This document shows, one piece after another, positions 33,072 through 42,619 of a stretch of DNA of 64,000 bases. Where the stretch lies: contig NZ_PQIG01000078.1 in assembly GCF_012349115.1 (NCBI RefSeq), positions 246,341 through 310,340 of the forward strand, given 5' to 3'. The notes under the pieces were generated by a model that saw only the letters and a list, made by a program, of their open reading frames with translations, was not told the origin of the DNA and did no database searches. This DNA is from Rhizobium ruizarguesonis. Lineage in GTDB: Bacteria; Pseudomonadota; Alphaproteobacteria; Rhizobiales; Rhizobiaceae. How positions within the stretch are numbered: the stretch's first letter is position 1; the number at the start of each line of letters is the position of its first letter. The translations under genes were made by a program, and so were the position numbers.

Positions 33072-33122
33072 TCCTCCATCTGCATTGATGGAACTTAACT
33101 CGAACGCAAAGGGAAGACGCCC

Positions 33123-34073
33123 GTGAACCGCCAGGTCTTATCCCTTGTACTGAGCAGATTGTTCGTCGCCGTGATCACCCTGGTGATCGTCTCCTTCGCC
33201 GTCTTCTTCGCGACAACGCTGTTGCCGGGAGATACGGCGACGATCCTGCTCGGCCAAGCCGCCACGCCGGAAGCCGTCGAAGGCCTGCGCAAGGCCATGC
33301 ATCTCGACGAACCGGCGCTCTTTCGTTTCCTGCGCTGGTTAGTCGGGCTGCTGCAAGGCGACCTCGGCACATCCTATGCCAACGAAATGCCGATTGCCGC
33401 TCTCATCGCCGGCCGCTTCGTCAATACGCTGAAACTCGCCGGCGTTACCGCGCTGTTCTCCGTGCCGATCGCGCTGACGCTCGGGATCACTGCGGCGATG
33501 CTGCGCGGCACCCTTTACGACCGGATCGTCACCGTGATCACCATCGGCGTCATCTCCGTGCCGGAGTTCATGGTCGCGACCTCCGCGGCGCTCATCTTCG
33601 CCGTCTATCTGAAATGGCTGCCGGCGCTGTCCTTCGCCAATGAGGTCCACAGTCTGACCGACGTGCTGCGCGTCTATGCCATGCCGGTGATCACCCTCAC
33701 CTTCGTCGTCTCGGCCCAGATGATCCGCATGACACGCGCGGCTGTCATCGAGACGCTCAACACACCCTATGTCGAGATGGCGCTGCTCAAGGGCGCTTCC
33801 CGGCCGCGCATCGTCTTTCGCCATGCACTGCCGAATGCGCTCGGCCCGATCGTCAATGCCGTTGCGCTTTCGCTGTCCTATCTGCTCGGAGGCGTCATCA
33901 TCGTCGAGACCATTTTCAACTATCCTGGTATCGCCAAGCTGATGCTGGATGCCGTCGCCACCCGCGACCTGCCGCTGATCCAGAGCTGCGCGATGATCTT
34001 CTGCCTGGGCTATCTGCTCCTGATCACCATCGCCGACATCATCGCCATCCTTTCCAATCCGAGGCTCCGATGA
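33123..34073 (+). CDS. ABC transporter permease (DppB/OppB type)
   Basis: A 316-residue inner-membrane permease with about six helices, starting with LSRLFVAVITLVIVSFAVFF. The GxxxP-type coupling region reads YVEMALLKGASRPRIVFRHALPNALGP near residue 220, the contact with the ATPase. The start is GTG 33123 with AAGGGAAG upstream. Its last bases overlap the next permease gene (ATGA at 34070), so both are made in step. It forms the import channel with the DppC-type partner. Confidence 0.87.
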   Translation: MNRQVLSLVLSRLFVAVITLVIVSFAVFFATTLLPGDTATILLGQAATPEAVEGLRKAMHLDEPALFRFLRWLVGLLQGDLGTSYANEMPIAALIAGRFVNTLKLAGVTALFSVPIALTLGITAAMLRGTLYDRIVTVITIGVISVPEFMVATSAALIFAVYLKWLPALSFANEVHSLTDVLRVYAMPVITLTFVVSAQMIRMTRAAVIETLNTPYVEMALLKGASRPRIVFRHALPNALGPIVNAVALSLSYLLGGVIIVETIFNYPGIAKLMLDAVATRDLPLIQSCAMIFCLGYLLLITIADIIAILSNPRLR

Positions 34074-34936
34074 CCATGACCAGTTCCGAAACCACCTCAG
34101 GCCGGCTGTCCGGAACCCGGTTTGGCTATCGCTTCAACATCGTCGGCGCGATCGGCTTCACTGTGATCCTCTTATGGGCGCTCGTTGCGATCTTCGCGCC
34201 ATGGATCATCCCCTACCCGGTCGGCGAGATCATCGATCTCGACTATTTCGGCCCGATGAGCCGGGAACTCTGGCTCGGCTCCGATTATCTCGGCCGCGAC
34301 ATGCTCTCGCGGATTCTGATGGGCGCACGCTACACGGTCGGTATCTCGCTGGCGGCGGTCACGATCGCATGCTTCAGCGGCGTCGTGCTCGGCATGATCG
34401 CAGCAGTCGCCGGCGGCTGGCTGGACACGATCCTCAGCCGCTTCCTCGACGCCCTCAACTCCATCCCGAGCAAGCTGTTCGGCCTGGTGGTCGTCGCTGC
34501 CGTCGGCTCCTCAGTCCCGGTGCTGATCATGACGCTGTCGGTGATCTACATCCCAGGCGCTTACCGCTTCGCCCGGGCGCTCGCCGTCAACATCAATGCA
34601 ATGGATTTCATCACGGTTGCGCGCATCCGCGGCGAAAGCACCCTCTATCTCATTCGCTCGGAAATCCTGCCCAACATCGTCGGACCGGTGCTTGCCGATC
34701 TCGGCATCCGCTTCGTCTTCATCGTTCTGCTGCTCTCCGGACTTTCCTTCCTCGGCCTTGGCGTCCAGCCACCCTATGCCGATTGGGGTGCGCTCGTGCG
34801 CGAAAATATCGGTGGCCTGCCATTCGGTGCGCCGGCGGTGATGTTTCCCTCGCTTGCCATCGCCAGCCTGACGATCAGCGTCAACCTGCTGATCGACAAC
34901 CTGCCGCAGAAAATCCGCGACCGGAGTGTGTCATGA
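34070..34936 (+). CDS. ABC transporter permease (DppC/OppC type)
   Basis: A 288-residue permease. The N-terminal helix IVGAIGFTVILLWALVAIFAPW precedes the OppC-specific LWLGSDYLGRDMLSRILMGARY. The ATPase-coupling loop lies at DFITVARIRGESTLYLIRSEILPNIVGP (about 180-208, read in two parts here). It overlaps its neighbours on both sides by four bases (ATGA), so permease and ATPase are translated as a coupled set. Confidence 0.87.
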   Translation: MTMTSSETTSGRLSGTRFGYRFNIVGAIGFTVILLWALVAIFAPWIIPYPVGEIIDLDYFGPMSRELWLGSDYLGRDMLSRILMGARYTVGISLAAVTIACFSGVVLGMIAAVAGGWLDTILSRFLDALNSIPSKLFGLVVVAAVGSSVPVLIMTLSVIYIPGAYRFARALAVNINAMDFITVARIRGESTLYLIRSEILPNIVGPVLADLGIRFVFIVLLLSGLSFLGLGVQPPYADWGALVRENIGGLPFGAPAVMFPSLAIASLTISVNLLIDNLPQKIRDRSVS

Positions 34937-36588
34937 GCAATTTCATCGAAATCCGTGACCTGAAGGTCGAAGCCACCACCGATTCCGGCCGACGTGTCGA
35001 GATCATCAAGGGTGTCAGCCTCGATGTTGCCGAGGGCGAGATCGTCGCGCTGATCGGCGAGAGCGGCTCGGGTAAGACAACCATCGCCTTGACCCTCATG
35101 GGCCACACCCGCGCGGGCTGTCGTATCTCCGGCGGCAGCGTTTCGGTCGGCGGCAAGGACATGGTCACGCTCAGCGAGAAGCAGCGCGCCAAGGTGCGCG
35201 GCACCGAAGTCGCCTATGTCCCGCAATCGGCAGCTGCCGCCTTCAACCCGGCCACATCGATCATGGACCAGGTGATCGAAGTCACGCGTATTCACCAGCT
35301 GATGTCGCCGGATGAGGCGCGTGCCCGGGCCGTCGAGCTCTTCCGGGCGCTGTCCCTGCCGGAACCCGAGACGATCGGCAGCCGTTATCCGCACCAGGTT
35401 TCCGGCGGCCAGCTGCAGCGTCTGGCCGCCGCCATGGCGCTGATCGGCGACCCGACCCTCGTCATCTTCGACGAACCGACGACGGCGCTCGACGTCACGA
35501 CCCAGATCGAAGTGCTGCGGGCTTTCAAATCGGTCATGAAAAAGGGCGGCATATCAGGCGTTTATGTCTCGCACGACCTTGCCGTCGTGGCGCAGATCGC
35601 CGACCGCATCGTGGTGTTGAAAGGTGGGGAGACCCAGGAAACCGGCACCACCGAGGAGATCCTCAACAATGCCAAGCACCCCTATACCAGGGAGCTGCTC
35701 GCTGCCTTTGAGCCAAAGCCGCGCGGCGCAGTGGGCCCCGCCGAACCCGCGACCGCTCCCCTGCTGAGGATCGAAGATCTCGTCGCGGGTTATGGACAGC
35801 GCCAGGCTGACGGACTGCCGCTCGTTCGCGCGGTCGAGCACGTGAGCCTGAAGGTGGAAAAAGGCCGCAATCTCGGCATCATCGGCGAATCCGGTTGCGG
35901 CAAGTCGACGCTCGCCCGGGCTATCGCCGGCATCCTGCCGGCCTCGGTGGGCAGTATCGTCTTCAACGGCACGGAGCTGCGTCGCAGCGCTCGCGAGCGC
36001 TCGCGCGATCAGTTACGCGAGATGCAGATCGTCTTCCAATACGCCGATACCGCACTCAACCCGGCAAAATCGGTGGAGGACATCCTCGACAGACCTTTGG
36101 TCTTTTACCACGGCATGGATCGAAAGGCGCGGAACACCCGGATCGATCAACTGCTCGACATGGTGCGCCTGCCCCGCAACCTGCGCCATCGCCGGCCAGG
36201 CGAACTCTCGGGCGGCCAGAAGCAGCGTGTCAACTTCGCCAGGGCGCTTGCCGCCGATCCGAAGCTGATCCTCTGCGACGAGATTACCTCGGCGCTCGAC
36301 ACGGTGGTCGCCGCCGCCGTCATCGACCTGCTCAAGGAATTGCAGCGCGAACTCGGCCTCTCCTATATCTTCATCAGCCACGACCTCTCAGTGGTGGAGG
36401 CGATCTGCGACGAGATCGTCGTGATGTTTGGAGGCAGGAAGGTCGAGGAAATCACCTCCTCGACAGTGAAGGCCCCGCAGCACCCCTATTCGCAACTGCT
36501 CTTCTCATCCGTGCCGACGCTCGATCCGGCCTGGCTCGACGGGCTCCAGCAGGATCCGGAACTGGTGCGGGCTTATTGCCGGCACTGA
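34933..36588 (+). CDS. ABC transporter fused double ATPase (DppDF type)
   Basis: A 551-residue protein holding both nucleotide-binding domains. First domain: Walker A GESGSGKTT (about residue 40), signature SGGQLQRLAAAMAL, Walker B LVIFDEPTTALD. Second domain: Walker A GESGCGKST (about 318), signature LSGGQKQRVNFARAL, Walker B LILCDEITSALD. Both have the oligopeptide-type segments after them. In many Dpp/Opp systems these are two genes; here they are fused, which is common in rhizobia. It starts at ATG 34933, overlapping the permease stop. It completes a four-gene importer. Confidence 0.9.
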   Translation: MSNFIEIRDLKVEATTDSGRRVEIIKGVSLDVAEGEIVALIGESGSGKTTIALTLMGHTRAGCRISGGSVSVGGKDMVTLSEKQRAKVRGTEVAYVPQSAAAAFNPATSIMDQVIEVTRIHQLMSPDEARARAVELFRALSLPEPETIGSRYPHQVSGGQLQRLAAAMALIGDPTLVIFDEPTTALDVTTQIEVLRAFKSVMKKGGISGVYVSHDLAVVAQIADRIVVLKGGETQETGTTEEILNNAKHPYTRELLAAFEPKPRGAVGPAEPATAPLLRIEDLVAGYGQRQADGLPLVRAVEHVSLKVEKGRNLGIIGESGCGKSTLARAIAGILPASVGSIVFNGTELRRSARERSRDQLREMQIVFQYADTALNPAKSVEDILDRPLVFYHGMDRKARNTRIDQLLDMVRLPRNLRHRRPGELSGGQKQRVNFARALAADPKLILCDEITSALDTVVAAAVIDLLKELQRELGLSYIFISHDLSVVEAICDEIVVMFGGRKVEEITSSTVKAPQHPYSQLLFSSVPTLDPAWLDGLQQDPELVRAYCRH

Positions 36589-36893
36589 GTGCCGATCTCC
36601 TGCACGCTTGCCAGACACGGCGCGCACCCGGTCGGGTCGTGTTGAAAAGCCTGGACTACACGGCACGAGATCTGCAAGTGGCAGCGAACATGGCTTTGGA
36701 AAGCAAGCCCGAAATTCTGTCGCAAGTCCTTCCAACCAGTATGGAACTTACACTTATAGGGAGAACAACCTGCGACAGAGAATCAGCATCTGCTTAGGAC
36801 CGATTGGATCGGGGAAAGGCAACGGGGTGAGGTCGGTCTGGAACCCCGAAATCTTGTGTTTGAGCGGGGCTCCGGCTGCGGTCCTCTCGCCGG
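36589..36893. other. intergenic region between convergent ATPase and Lrp genes
   Basis: No gene is supported. A weak dyad CGGGGT/ACCCCG lies around 36818-36846. I see no convincing terminator with a T-run. Confidence 0.4.
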
Positions 36894-37370
36894 CTAATGC
36901 GGAAACAAGGTGGTTAGCGGCATGTGGGCCTTGATGATCGGCGATTTCAGGACGACGAAGCTGAAATACTTGTCGATGCCGACGTCCATATCGGTGAGGC
37001 GCTCCATGATCGTCTGGTATTCGTCGATGCCGGCGGTGACGAATTTCAGCAGATAATCGTAGCCGCCCGAAACCAGATGGCATTCGATCACCTGGTCGAC
37101 CTTCTCGATCGCCGCCAGGAAGCGGGCGAAATCGATCTGCCGATGGTTTTTCAGGGTGATTTCGGTGAACACAGTCAGCGTCTGCCCGAGTTTGCTGACG
37201 TTGATCTGGGCCGAATAACCTTCGATATAGCCCTCCGACTGCAGCTTCTTCACACGCATCAAGCAGGGGCTCGGCGAGAGATTGACCAGTTCGGCGAGTT
37301 CCACATTCGTGACGCGGCCGTTCTTCTGCAGTTCGTAGAGAATTTTTACGTCGATCCGGTCGAGTTTCAT
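36894..37370 (-). CDS. Lrp/AsnC family transcriptional regulator
   Basis: A 158-residue Lrp-type regulator: an N-terminal helix-turn-helix (LDRIDVKILYELQKNGRVTN, then ELAELVNLSPSPCLMRVKKL) and a C-terminal RAM ligand-binding domain (VDQVIECHLVSGGYDYLLKF). Members sense amino acids and commonly control their uptake and breakdown. It diverges from the FAD oxidoreductase at 37587 and converges with the ABC importer, so either could be its target. ATG 37370 is chosen because the conserved N-terminus MKLDRIDVKIL starts there; the GAGGG upstream is at an acceptable distance. Confidence 0.9.
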   Translation of the reverse strand: MKLDRIDVKILYELQKNGRVTNVELAELVNLSPSPCLMRVKKLQSEGYIEGYSAQINVSKLGQTLTVFTEITLKNHRQIDFARFLAAIEKVDQVIECHLVSGGYDYLLKFVTAGIDEYQTIMERLTDMDVGIDKYFSFVVLKSPIIKAHMPLTTLFPH

Positions 37371-37586
37371 CGCACACGCCCTCAATGACGCAGCAGATTA
37401 TGCTGCCTGTTTCCCAGACCAACCTTAGCACATGATGCTGGCCTGTCGATCGCGTTGCGAGACAGGCCGAAGCACAAACGGCTGCTGGCATCCTCCCAAC
37501 ACGGAATCTTCTGCTGCCACCAACCGATCTCCGGCAAAGCCGTGGCGTCGGATCCGCTACACTACTGTTAAAACGGAGACGCTCCC

Positions 37587-38912
37587 ATGCCCGCACCGCT
37601 CAATCGCGTCGATACCACGCCTGAACTGCCTTCCACCGCTGATGTCGTGGTCATCGGCGGCGGCATCGTCGGCGTTTTCGCGGCCTATTATCTCACCCGG
37701 CGCGGATTGAAGGTCGCCCTCGTCGAGAAGGGCCTGGTCGGCGCCGAGCAATCAAGCCGCAACTGGGGCTGGTGTCGCCAGCAGAATCGCGACGCGCGCG
37801 AATTGCCGATGTCGACGAAGAGCCTCGACCTGTGGGAGCGCTTCGCCATTGAGACCGGTGAGGACACCGGCTTTCGTCGTTGCGGTCTCTTCTACCTCAG
37901 CAATAGCGACGAGGAACTGTCCGGTTGGGCCCGTTGGCGCGATTTCGCCCGCTCGGTCGGCGTCACGACGCATATGCTGAGCAGCGCCGAGGCAACCGAA
38001 CGCGGGCGCGCCACCGGCACCTCTTGGAAAGGCGGGGTGTTTTCACCGACCGACGGCACCGCCGATCCGGCGAGCGCTGCGCCGGCCGTCGCGCGTGCGA
38101 TCCTTAAACTCGGGGGCACGGTGCATCAATCCTGTGCGGCCCGCGGCCTCGACGTCGAAGGCGGCAGGCTCTCGGGCGTCGTCACCGAGCATGGCACGAT
38201 CCGCACGAAAATCGCGATCCTGGCCGGTGGCGCCTGGGCCTCCTCCTTCTGCCGCCAGCTCGGCATTCGATTTCCGCAAGCCTCGATACGCTCCTCGATC
38301 CTCTCCGTATCTCCGGGCGCAGGCAGCCTTCCGGATGCGCTGCATACATCCGCCGTTTCGGTGACGCGACGCCGCGATGGCGGCCACACGCTGGCGATCA
38401 GCGGCCGCGCCCGCGTCGATCCGACGCCACAGCAGTTCCGCTTCGCGCGGCAGTTCCTGCCGATGTTCGCCCGGCGCTGGCGCAGTCTCGCACCCGGTGG
38501 GTTGGAAGGGTTTCGTTCGGGTCACGAATCTCTGGCCCGTTGGCGGCTCGACAGGCCGACGCCGATGGAGCACATGCGCATCCTCGACCCGACGGTCGAC
38601 GAGGCCACCATTGCCCTCACCCATGCGCGGGCGCTCGAGCTTCTGCCCGCCTTGAAGAAGACCGCCATCAGCGCGGCCTGGGCAGGCTATATCGACAGCA
38701 CGCCCGACGGCGTGCCGGGGATCGGCGAGATCGCCACCCTGCCGGGTTTCATCCTTGCCGCCGGCTTCAGCGGCCACGGCTTCGGCATCGGGCCTGGCGC
38801 CGGTCATCTGATTGCCGATATCGTCACAGGCGACGAGCCGATCGTCGATCCCAGGCCCTATCATCCCGACCGGTTCGGGGGATCCGCCTGGGGCAAAGTG
38901 GCGGATTTTTAG
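37587..38912 (+). CDS. FAD-dependent amine/amino-acid oxidoreductase (DAO family)
   Basis: A 441-residue DAO-family flavoenzyme. The FAD motif VVIGGGIVGVFAAYYL is at about 20-36, followed by VEKGLVGAEQSSRNWGWCRQQ, a conserved stretch in this branch. The C-terminus has the FAD-contacting DGVPGIGEIATLPGFILAAGFSGHGFGIG region (here split in two for reading: DGVPGIGEIATLPGF and ILAAGFSGHGFGIG). Such enzymes oxidise D- or N-substituted amino acids. It is divergent from the Lrp-type gene, a common pairing for amino-acid oxidases (compare DadA/Lrp). It may act on the compound brought in by the importer nearby. Confidence 0.83.
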   Translation: MPAPLNRVDTTPELPSTADVVVIGGGIVGVFAAYYLTRRGLKVALVEKGLVGAEQSSRNWGWCRQQNRDARELPMSTKSLDLWERFAIETGEDTGFRRCGLFYLSNSDEELSGWARWRDFARSVGVTTHMLSSAEATERGRATGTSWKGGVFSPTDGTADPASAAPAVARAILKLGGTVHQSCAARGLDVEGGRLSGVVTEHGTIRTKIAILAGGAWASSFCRQLGIRFPQASIRSSILSVSPGAGSLPDALHTSAVSVTRRRDGGHTLAISGRARVDPTPQQFRFARQFLPMFARRWRSLAPGGLEGFRSGHESLARWRLDRPTPMEHMRILDPTVDEATIALTHARALELLPALKKTAISAAWAGYIDSTPDGVPGIGEIATLPGFILAAGFSGHGFGIGPGAGHLIADIVTGDEPIVDPRPYHPDRFGGSAWGKVADF

Positions 38913-39024
38913 GACTCGGTCGGGCTTTGCGCGACGTTCGACGACGCGGATCGGCACGACTTGGTACCGGCCATAGGAGCCGATGCATCACGCTTCGATT
39001 GCCACGATCACGAAAGGCCGGCGG

Positions 39025-39876
39025 TCAAGGGAAGGTGTATCGCTTCGGTTCCTCACCGGCATTATTGGCAATAAAGGCGCGCAATGCCGCCGCCACGGGC
39101 GTGCCAGCGACGGCGAGATCGCGTACCGTGCTCATGTGATTGCCGTCTGCGACCTGCGATGCCCGTACGTCAAGCCCTTGGGCGGCAAGAATGTCCCTGA
39201 ACGCGTTTGCCTGTATTTTGAACGGATCAGTTTCCAGTTCGCCGGTCATGATAGCGACACGCGTTGCAGGATCGTGCTCTTGATGCATGGGCGTAAACCG
39301 TCGCACCTCCTCGTCGCTCAAGGCGATCTCGTCACGCAGGAAGGACGTCTGCAGGGGTTCGAGATCGTATAGCCCGCCAAGCAGGAAAGCAGCAACTACG
39401 CCCGAAGGCGCTGGCGAACGATGGAAGAGAAAGGTTGCAAGATGTGCACCGGCGGAGTGGCCACTGACGGAGAACCGCTTTGACGTGGCGCCAAAACGAT
39501 CGGCATGCGCGAGTAGAAAAGCCTTGGCTTTCAGGACCTGACCAACAAGGACGTCCATTCTCGCCATGGGCATCAACGAATAATCGACGATGGCTGCGAC
39601 CGTGCCAGCGCCGGTGATGGTCTCAGCGACGCAGGAATAGTCCTCCTTGGAAAACATCCGCCAATAGCCGCCATGGATGAACATGTGGATCGGCATGTCC
39701 GAGCCGGCACTGTTTGGCAGGAAGATATCGAGCGTCTCGCCAGGCAAAGCCCCGTAGGCGATGTTGGCCTCCATGGCGACAGTGCGCCGCGTTGCAAGGC
39801 TGCGAGCACGGATATCGCCGACGATCTCGTCGAAATCTGCGACATGGTCACGAATGCGGAACGGATCGGCGGCCAC
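39025..39876 (-). CDS. alpha/beta hydrolase (kynurenine formamidase/esterase-like)
   Basis: A 283-residue hydrolase. The oxyanion-hole motif HGGYWRMFSK lies near residue 69, the nucleophile Ser in VSGHSAGAHLAT (about 139), and a late His in VADGNHMSTV (about 247) completes a Ser-Asp-His set. H-G-G-Y-W is typical of arylformamidase-like and carboxylesterase-like enzymes. I chose GTG 39876 because GGGAGGAA precedes it closely; it starts 11 bases after the aldehyde dehydrogenase stop. It is the last gene of a four-gene operon and may release a small acid or amide as the entry or exit step. Confidence 0.83.
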   Translation of the reverse strand: MAADPFRIRDHVADFDEIVGDIRARSLATRRTVAMEANIAYGALPGETLDIFLPNSAGSDMPIHMFIHGGYWRMFSKEDYSCVAETITGAGTVAAIVDYSLMPMARMDVLVGQVLKAKAFLLAHADRFGATSKRFSVSGHSAGAHLATFLFHRSPAPSGVVAAFLLGGLYDLEPLQTSFLRDEIALSDEEVRRFTPMHQEHDPATRVAIMTGELETDPFKIQANAFRDILAAQGLDVRASQVADGNHMSTVRDLAVAGTPVAAALRAFIANNAGEEPKRYTFP

Positions 39877-39887
39877 AGGTTCCTCCC

Positions 39888-41375
39888 TCAGAAACTTGTC
39901 GCAATGTACTTGGCTTCCATGAACTCCGCGATACCGTGATGCTGCCCTCCTTCACGTCCAAGGCCGCTCTGTTTCACACCGCCAAAGGGGGCAGCGGGAT
40001 CGGAGACCAGTCCACGATTAAGGGCGATCATGCCGGCCTCGACCTTGGAGGCGACCCGCATGCCGCGGCCAATGTCGCGGCTATAGATGTAGGCGGCGAG
40101 GCCATATTCCGTATCATTGGCGGCAGCGATGACCTCTGCCTCGCTCTCGAAACGGTAGAGCGGCGCGACGGGACCGAAAATCTCCTCGCAGCCCATGTCG
40201 GAGGCCGGGGCAACATCGACAAGCACCGTCGGCGGATAAAAAAAGCCGCGTCCTGCCAATGTTCGTCCGCCGCAGAGCGCGCGCGCGCCGCGCGAAATGG
40301 CGTCCGCAACAAGGCGCTCGATCTTCTCCATCGCCTTGCGCGTGATCATCGGACCGCACTCGGTATCCAGATCCACACCCGGGCCGACCCTGAGGGCGGC
40401 CATGCGTCGGGTAAATTTTTCCGCGAAGGCATCGTGGATACCGGACTGGACATAAATGCGGTTTGCCGCCGTGCACGCCTCGCCCGCATTGCGCATTTTC
40501 GCGACCATCAGACCTTCGATCGCCGCGTCAATGTCCGCATCGTCGAAAACGATGAACGGCGCGTTGCCGCCGAGTTCCATGGAACAGGAGATGACATTTT
40601 TCGCCGCTTCCGCCAGAAGCGTGCGGCCGACGCCGGTCGAGCCTGTGAAGGAGAGTTTACGCACGCGCGGGTCGGCCAGCATGGCGGCGATGACGGGGCC
40701 TGGCGTCGATGTTGTCATCACGTTCACGACGCCCGGCGGCACGCCAGCCTCCTCGTAGAGAGCCGCAAGCGCATAGGCCGTCAGCGGCGTCTCGCTCGCG
40801 GGCTTCAGGATGACGGTGCAGCCTGCGGCAAGGGCAGGCGCGATCTTGCGGGTCGCCATCGCGGCCGGGAAATTCCACGGTGTGATGAGAACGCAGATGC
40901 CGATAGGCTGGTAATCGACGACGATGCGGTTTCCGCCGGCCGGGGCAAGGCCGAACTCACCAGAGATCCGCACCGCCTCCTCGGCGTTCCAACGAAAGAA
41001 CTCCGCCGCATAGGCCACCTCGCCGCGCGCGTCACGCAACGCCTTCCCGTTCTCGAGCGAAATGAGCCTGGCAATCGTTTCGGAGCGCTCCACCATAAGT
41101 TCGAAGCAGCGGCGCAGGACCTCGGAACGCTTTCTCGGCGGGGTCTCGCGCCAGCTTTCCGCCGCGCTTGCGGCAGCCTCCACGGCCGCTGCCGCATCCG
41201 CAAGGGTCGCATCCGGCACGGCGGCAATGACCGCCTCGGTCGAGGGGTCGATCACCTCGATCCGACCCTCGCCCGCCGCAGGCCGCCAGGCGCCGCCAAT
41301 ATAGAGGCCGCGGGAGAACGCGCTGAGCTCGAAGGGATCGGAGTCTGGATGCGCAGAATGCTGGTTGAGGTTCAT
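39888..41375 (-). CDS. succinate-semialdehyde dehydrogenase-type aldehyde dehydrogenase
   Basis: A 495-residue aldehyde dehydrogenase: Asn in ITPWNFPAAM, Glu in CSMELGGNAPFIVF, Cys in NAGEACTAANR, cofactor loop FTGSTGVGRTLL, C-terminal GGVKQSGLGREGG. It belongs to the GabD-like branch and probably turns the aldehyde made by the iron alcohol dehydrogenase just upstream (14-base gap) into an acid. The substrate cannot be named from the motifs. Confidence 0.85.
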   Translation of the reverse strand: MNLNQHSAHPDSDPFELSAFSRGLYIGGAWRPAAGEGRIEVIDPSTEAVIAAVPDATLADAAAAVEAAASAAESWRETPPRKRSEVLRRCFELMVERSETIARLISLENGKALRDARGEVAYAAEFFRWNAEEAVRISGEFGLAPAGGNRIVVDYQPIGICVLITPWNFPAAMATRKIAPALAAGCTVILKPASETPLTAYALAALYEEAGVPPGVVNVMTTSTPGPVIAAMLADPRVRKLSFTGSTGVGRTLLAEAAKNVISCSMELGGNAPFIVFDDADIDAAIEGLMVAKMRNAGEACTAANRIYVQSGIHDAFAEKFTRRMAALRVGPGVDLDTECGPMITRKAMEKIERLVADAISRGARALCGGRTLAGRGFFYPPTVLVDVAPASDMGCEEIFGPVAPLYRFESEAEVIAAANDTEYGLAAYIYSRDIGRGMRVASKVEAGMIALNRGLVSDPAAPFGGVKQSGLGREGGQHHGIAEFMEAKYIATSF

Positions 41376-41389
41376 GATGGTTTCCCAGG

Positions 41390-42619
41390 TCAGAGGGCGG
41401 AAGCGGCCAGGTCGCCGTCATAGGCGGCGCGCACGAGGCCGCGCATGGCGGCCGCATCGAAGGAGCGTGGATTATTCTTGATCAGCCGGCCGATGCCGAG
41501 CGCCTGCTCCGCGGCCCAGTCGATCCGGTCTTCCGGCAAGCCGAGCCCGGCAAGTGTCGGCGCGATGCCGATCGCGGCGAAGAGACGGCTCACCTCGCCG
41601 ATCGCGGCATCGGCAATCGTTTCATCGTCCGCCACTCCGGTGGGATCGAGACCGAGCGCCCTACCGACAATGGCGATGTCCGCGCCCGCGACGCGGCGAT
41701 TATATGTCATCACATAGGGCAGCATGGTCGCAACCCCGAGGCCGTGCGGCGTATGGGTCAAGGCACCGACCGGATATTGCACGGCATGGGCCGCAGCGGT
41801 GCCCGCCGTTCCGAAGGCGCAGCCGGCTGCGAGCGCGCCCATCATCACATCGGCGCGCGCATCGATGTCGGCGCCGTCGACGAAGGCCTTTTCCAGGCTC
41901 CGGCTGAGGAGCCGGATGGCATGCAGCGCGAACTGGTCGGAGAGATCGCTCTTGCCGATGAAGACATGCTGCTGCGCGAGTTCAGGATCGCCGGGGCGGC
42001 GCATAGCCGTGAAGGCTTCGATGGCATGCGTCAACGCATCCGCACCGGCAATCGCGGTGAGACCAGGCGGGCAGGATAAGGTCAGTTCCGGGTCGCAGAT
42101 CGCCGCTGCGGCGATGAGATATGGGCTGGAAATGCCAACCTTCAGGATACGGTCAGGATCGGAAACAACCGCGACCGGCGTCACCTCGGAGCCCGTGCCT
42201 GCCGTCGTCGGCACGGCGATGACCGGCAGGACAGGCGCCGGCACCTTGAACTCACCGTAGTAATCGGCGAGCGCGCCGCCGTGAGCGAGCAGGAGCGAAG
42301 CGCATTTCGCCATGTCGAGACAGCTGCCGCCACCGATGCCGATCACCATATCGGGCTCAAAACCGCGCGCGGCCTCAACGCAAACCGCGACCGTATCTTG
42401 CGGTACGTCCGGCAGCGTGCGGTCATGCACCAGGACGACAATGCCGGCCGCTTCAAGTGCGGCGATCATTTCCGCGAAAACGGGTGTTGCGGCAAAACGC
42501 GCATCCGTGCAGACGAGTGCGCGCCGGCCGGTCCTGCTGGCGACGCTCGCGAGCGCATGGCGCTGGCCGACGCCAAACAGGATTTCCCGCGGCAGCCTCA
42601 AGGCGGCAAACAGGCTCAT
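41390..42619 (-). CDS. iron-containing alcohol dehydrogenase
   Basis: A 409-residue group III (Fe-type) alcohol dehydrogenase. NAD-binding GIGGGSCLDMAK, PTTAGTGSEVTPVAVV, and the metal-binding residues in GADALTHAIEAF and HAVQYPVGALTHTPHG are visible. The family interconverts alcohols with aldehydes or ketones, and some members are maleylacetate reductases. I set the start at ATG 42619, where the protein pattern begins (MSLFAALRLPREILFG); the ATG overlaps the stop codon of the Ldh-type gene (ATGA), which indicates coupled translation. Confidence 0.87.
   Translation of the reverse strand: MSLFAALRLPREILFGVGQRHALASVASRTGRRALVCTDARFAATPVFAEMIAALEAAGIVVLVHDRTLPDVPQDTVAVCVEAARGFEPDMVIGIGGGSCLDMAKCASLLLAHGGALADYYGEFKVPAPVLPVIAVPTTAGTGSEVTPVAVVSDPDRILKVGISSPYLIAAAAICDPELTLSCPPGLTAIAGADALTHAIEAFTAMRRPGDPELAQQHVFIGKSDLSDQFALHAIRLLSRSLEKAFVDGADIDARADVMMGALAAGCAFGTAGTAAAHAVQYPVGALTHTPHGLGVATMLPYVMTYNRRVAGADIAIVGRALGLDPTGVADDETIADAAIGEVSRLFAAIGIAPTLAGLGLPEDRIDWAAEQALGIGRLIKNNPRSFDAAAMRGLVRAAYDGDLAASAL

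Noticed and set aside
39714..41423. 569-codon forward open frame opposite the aldehyde dehydrogenase at 39888
   Set aside because: The reverse-strand gene has all catalytic residues and operon overlaps; the forward translation has none.
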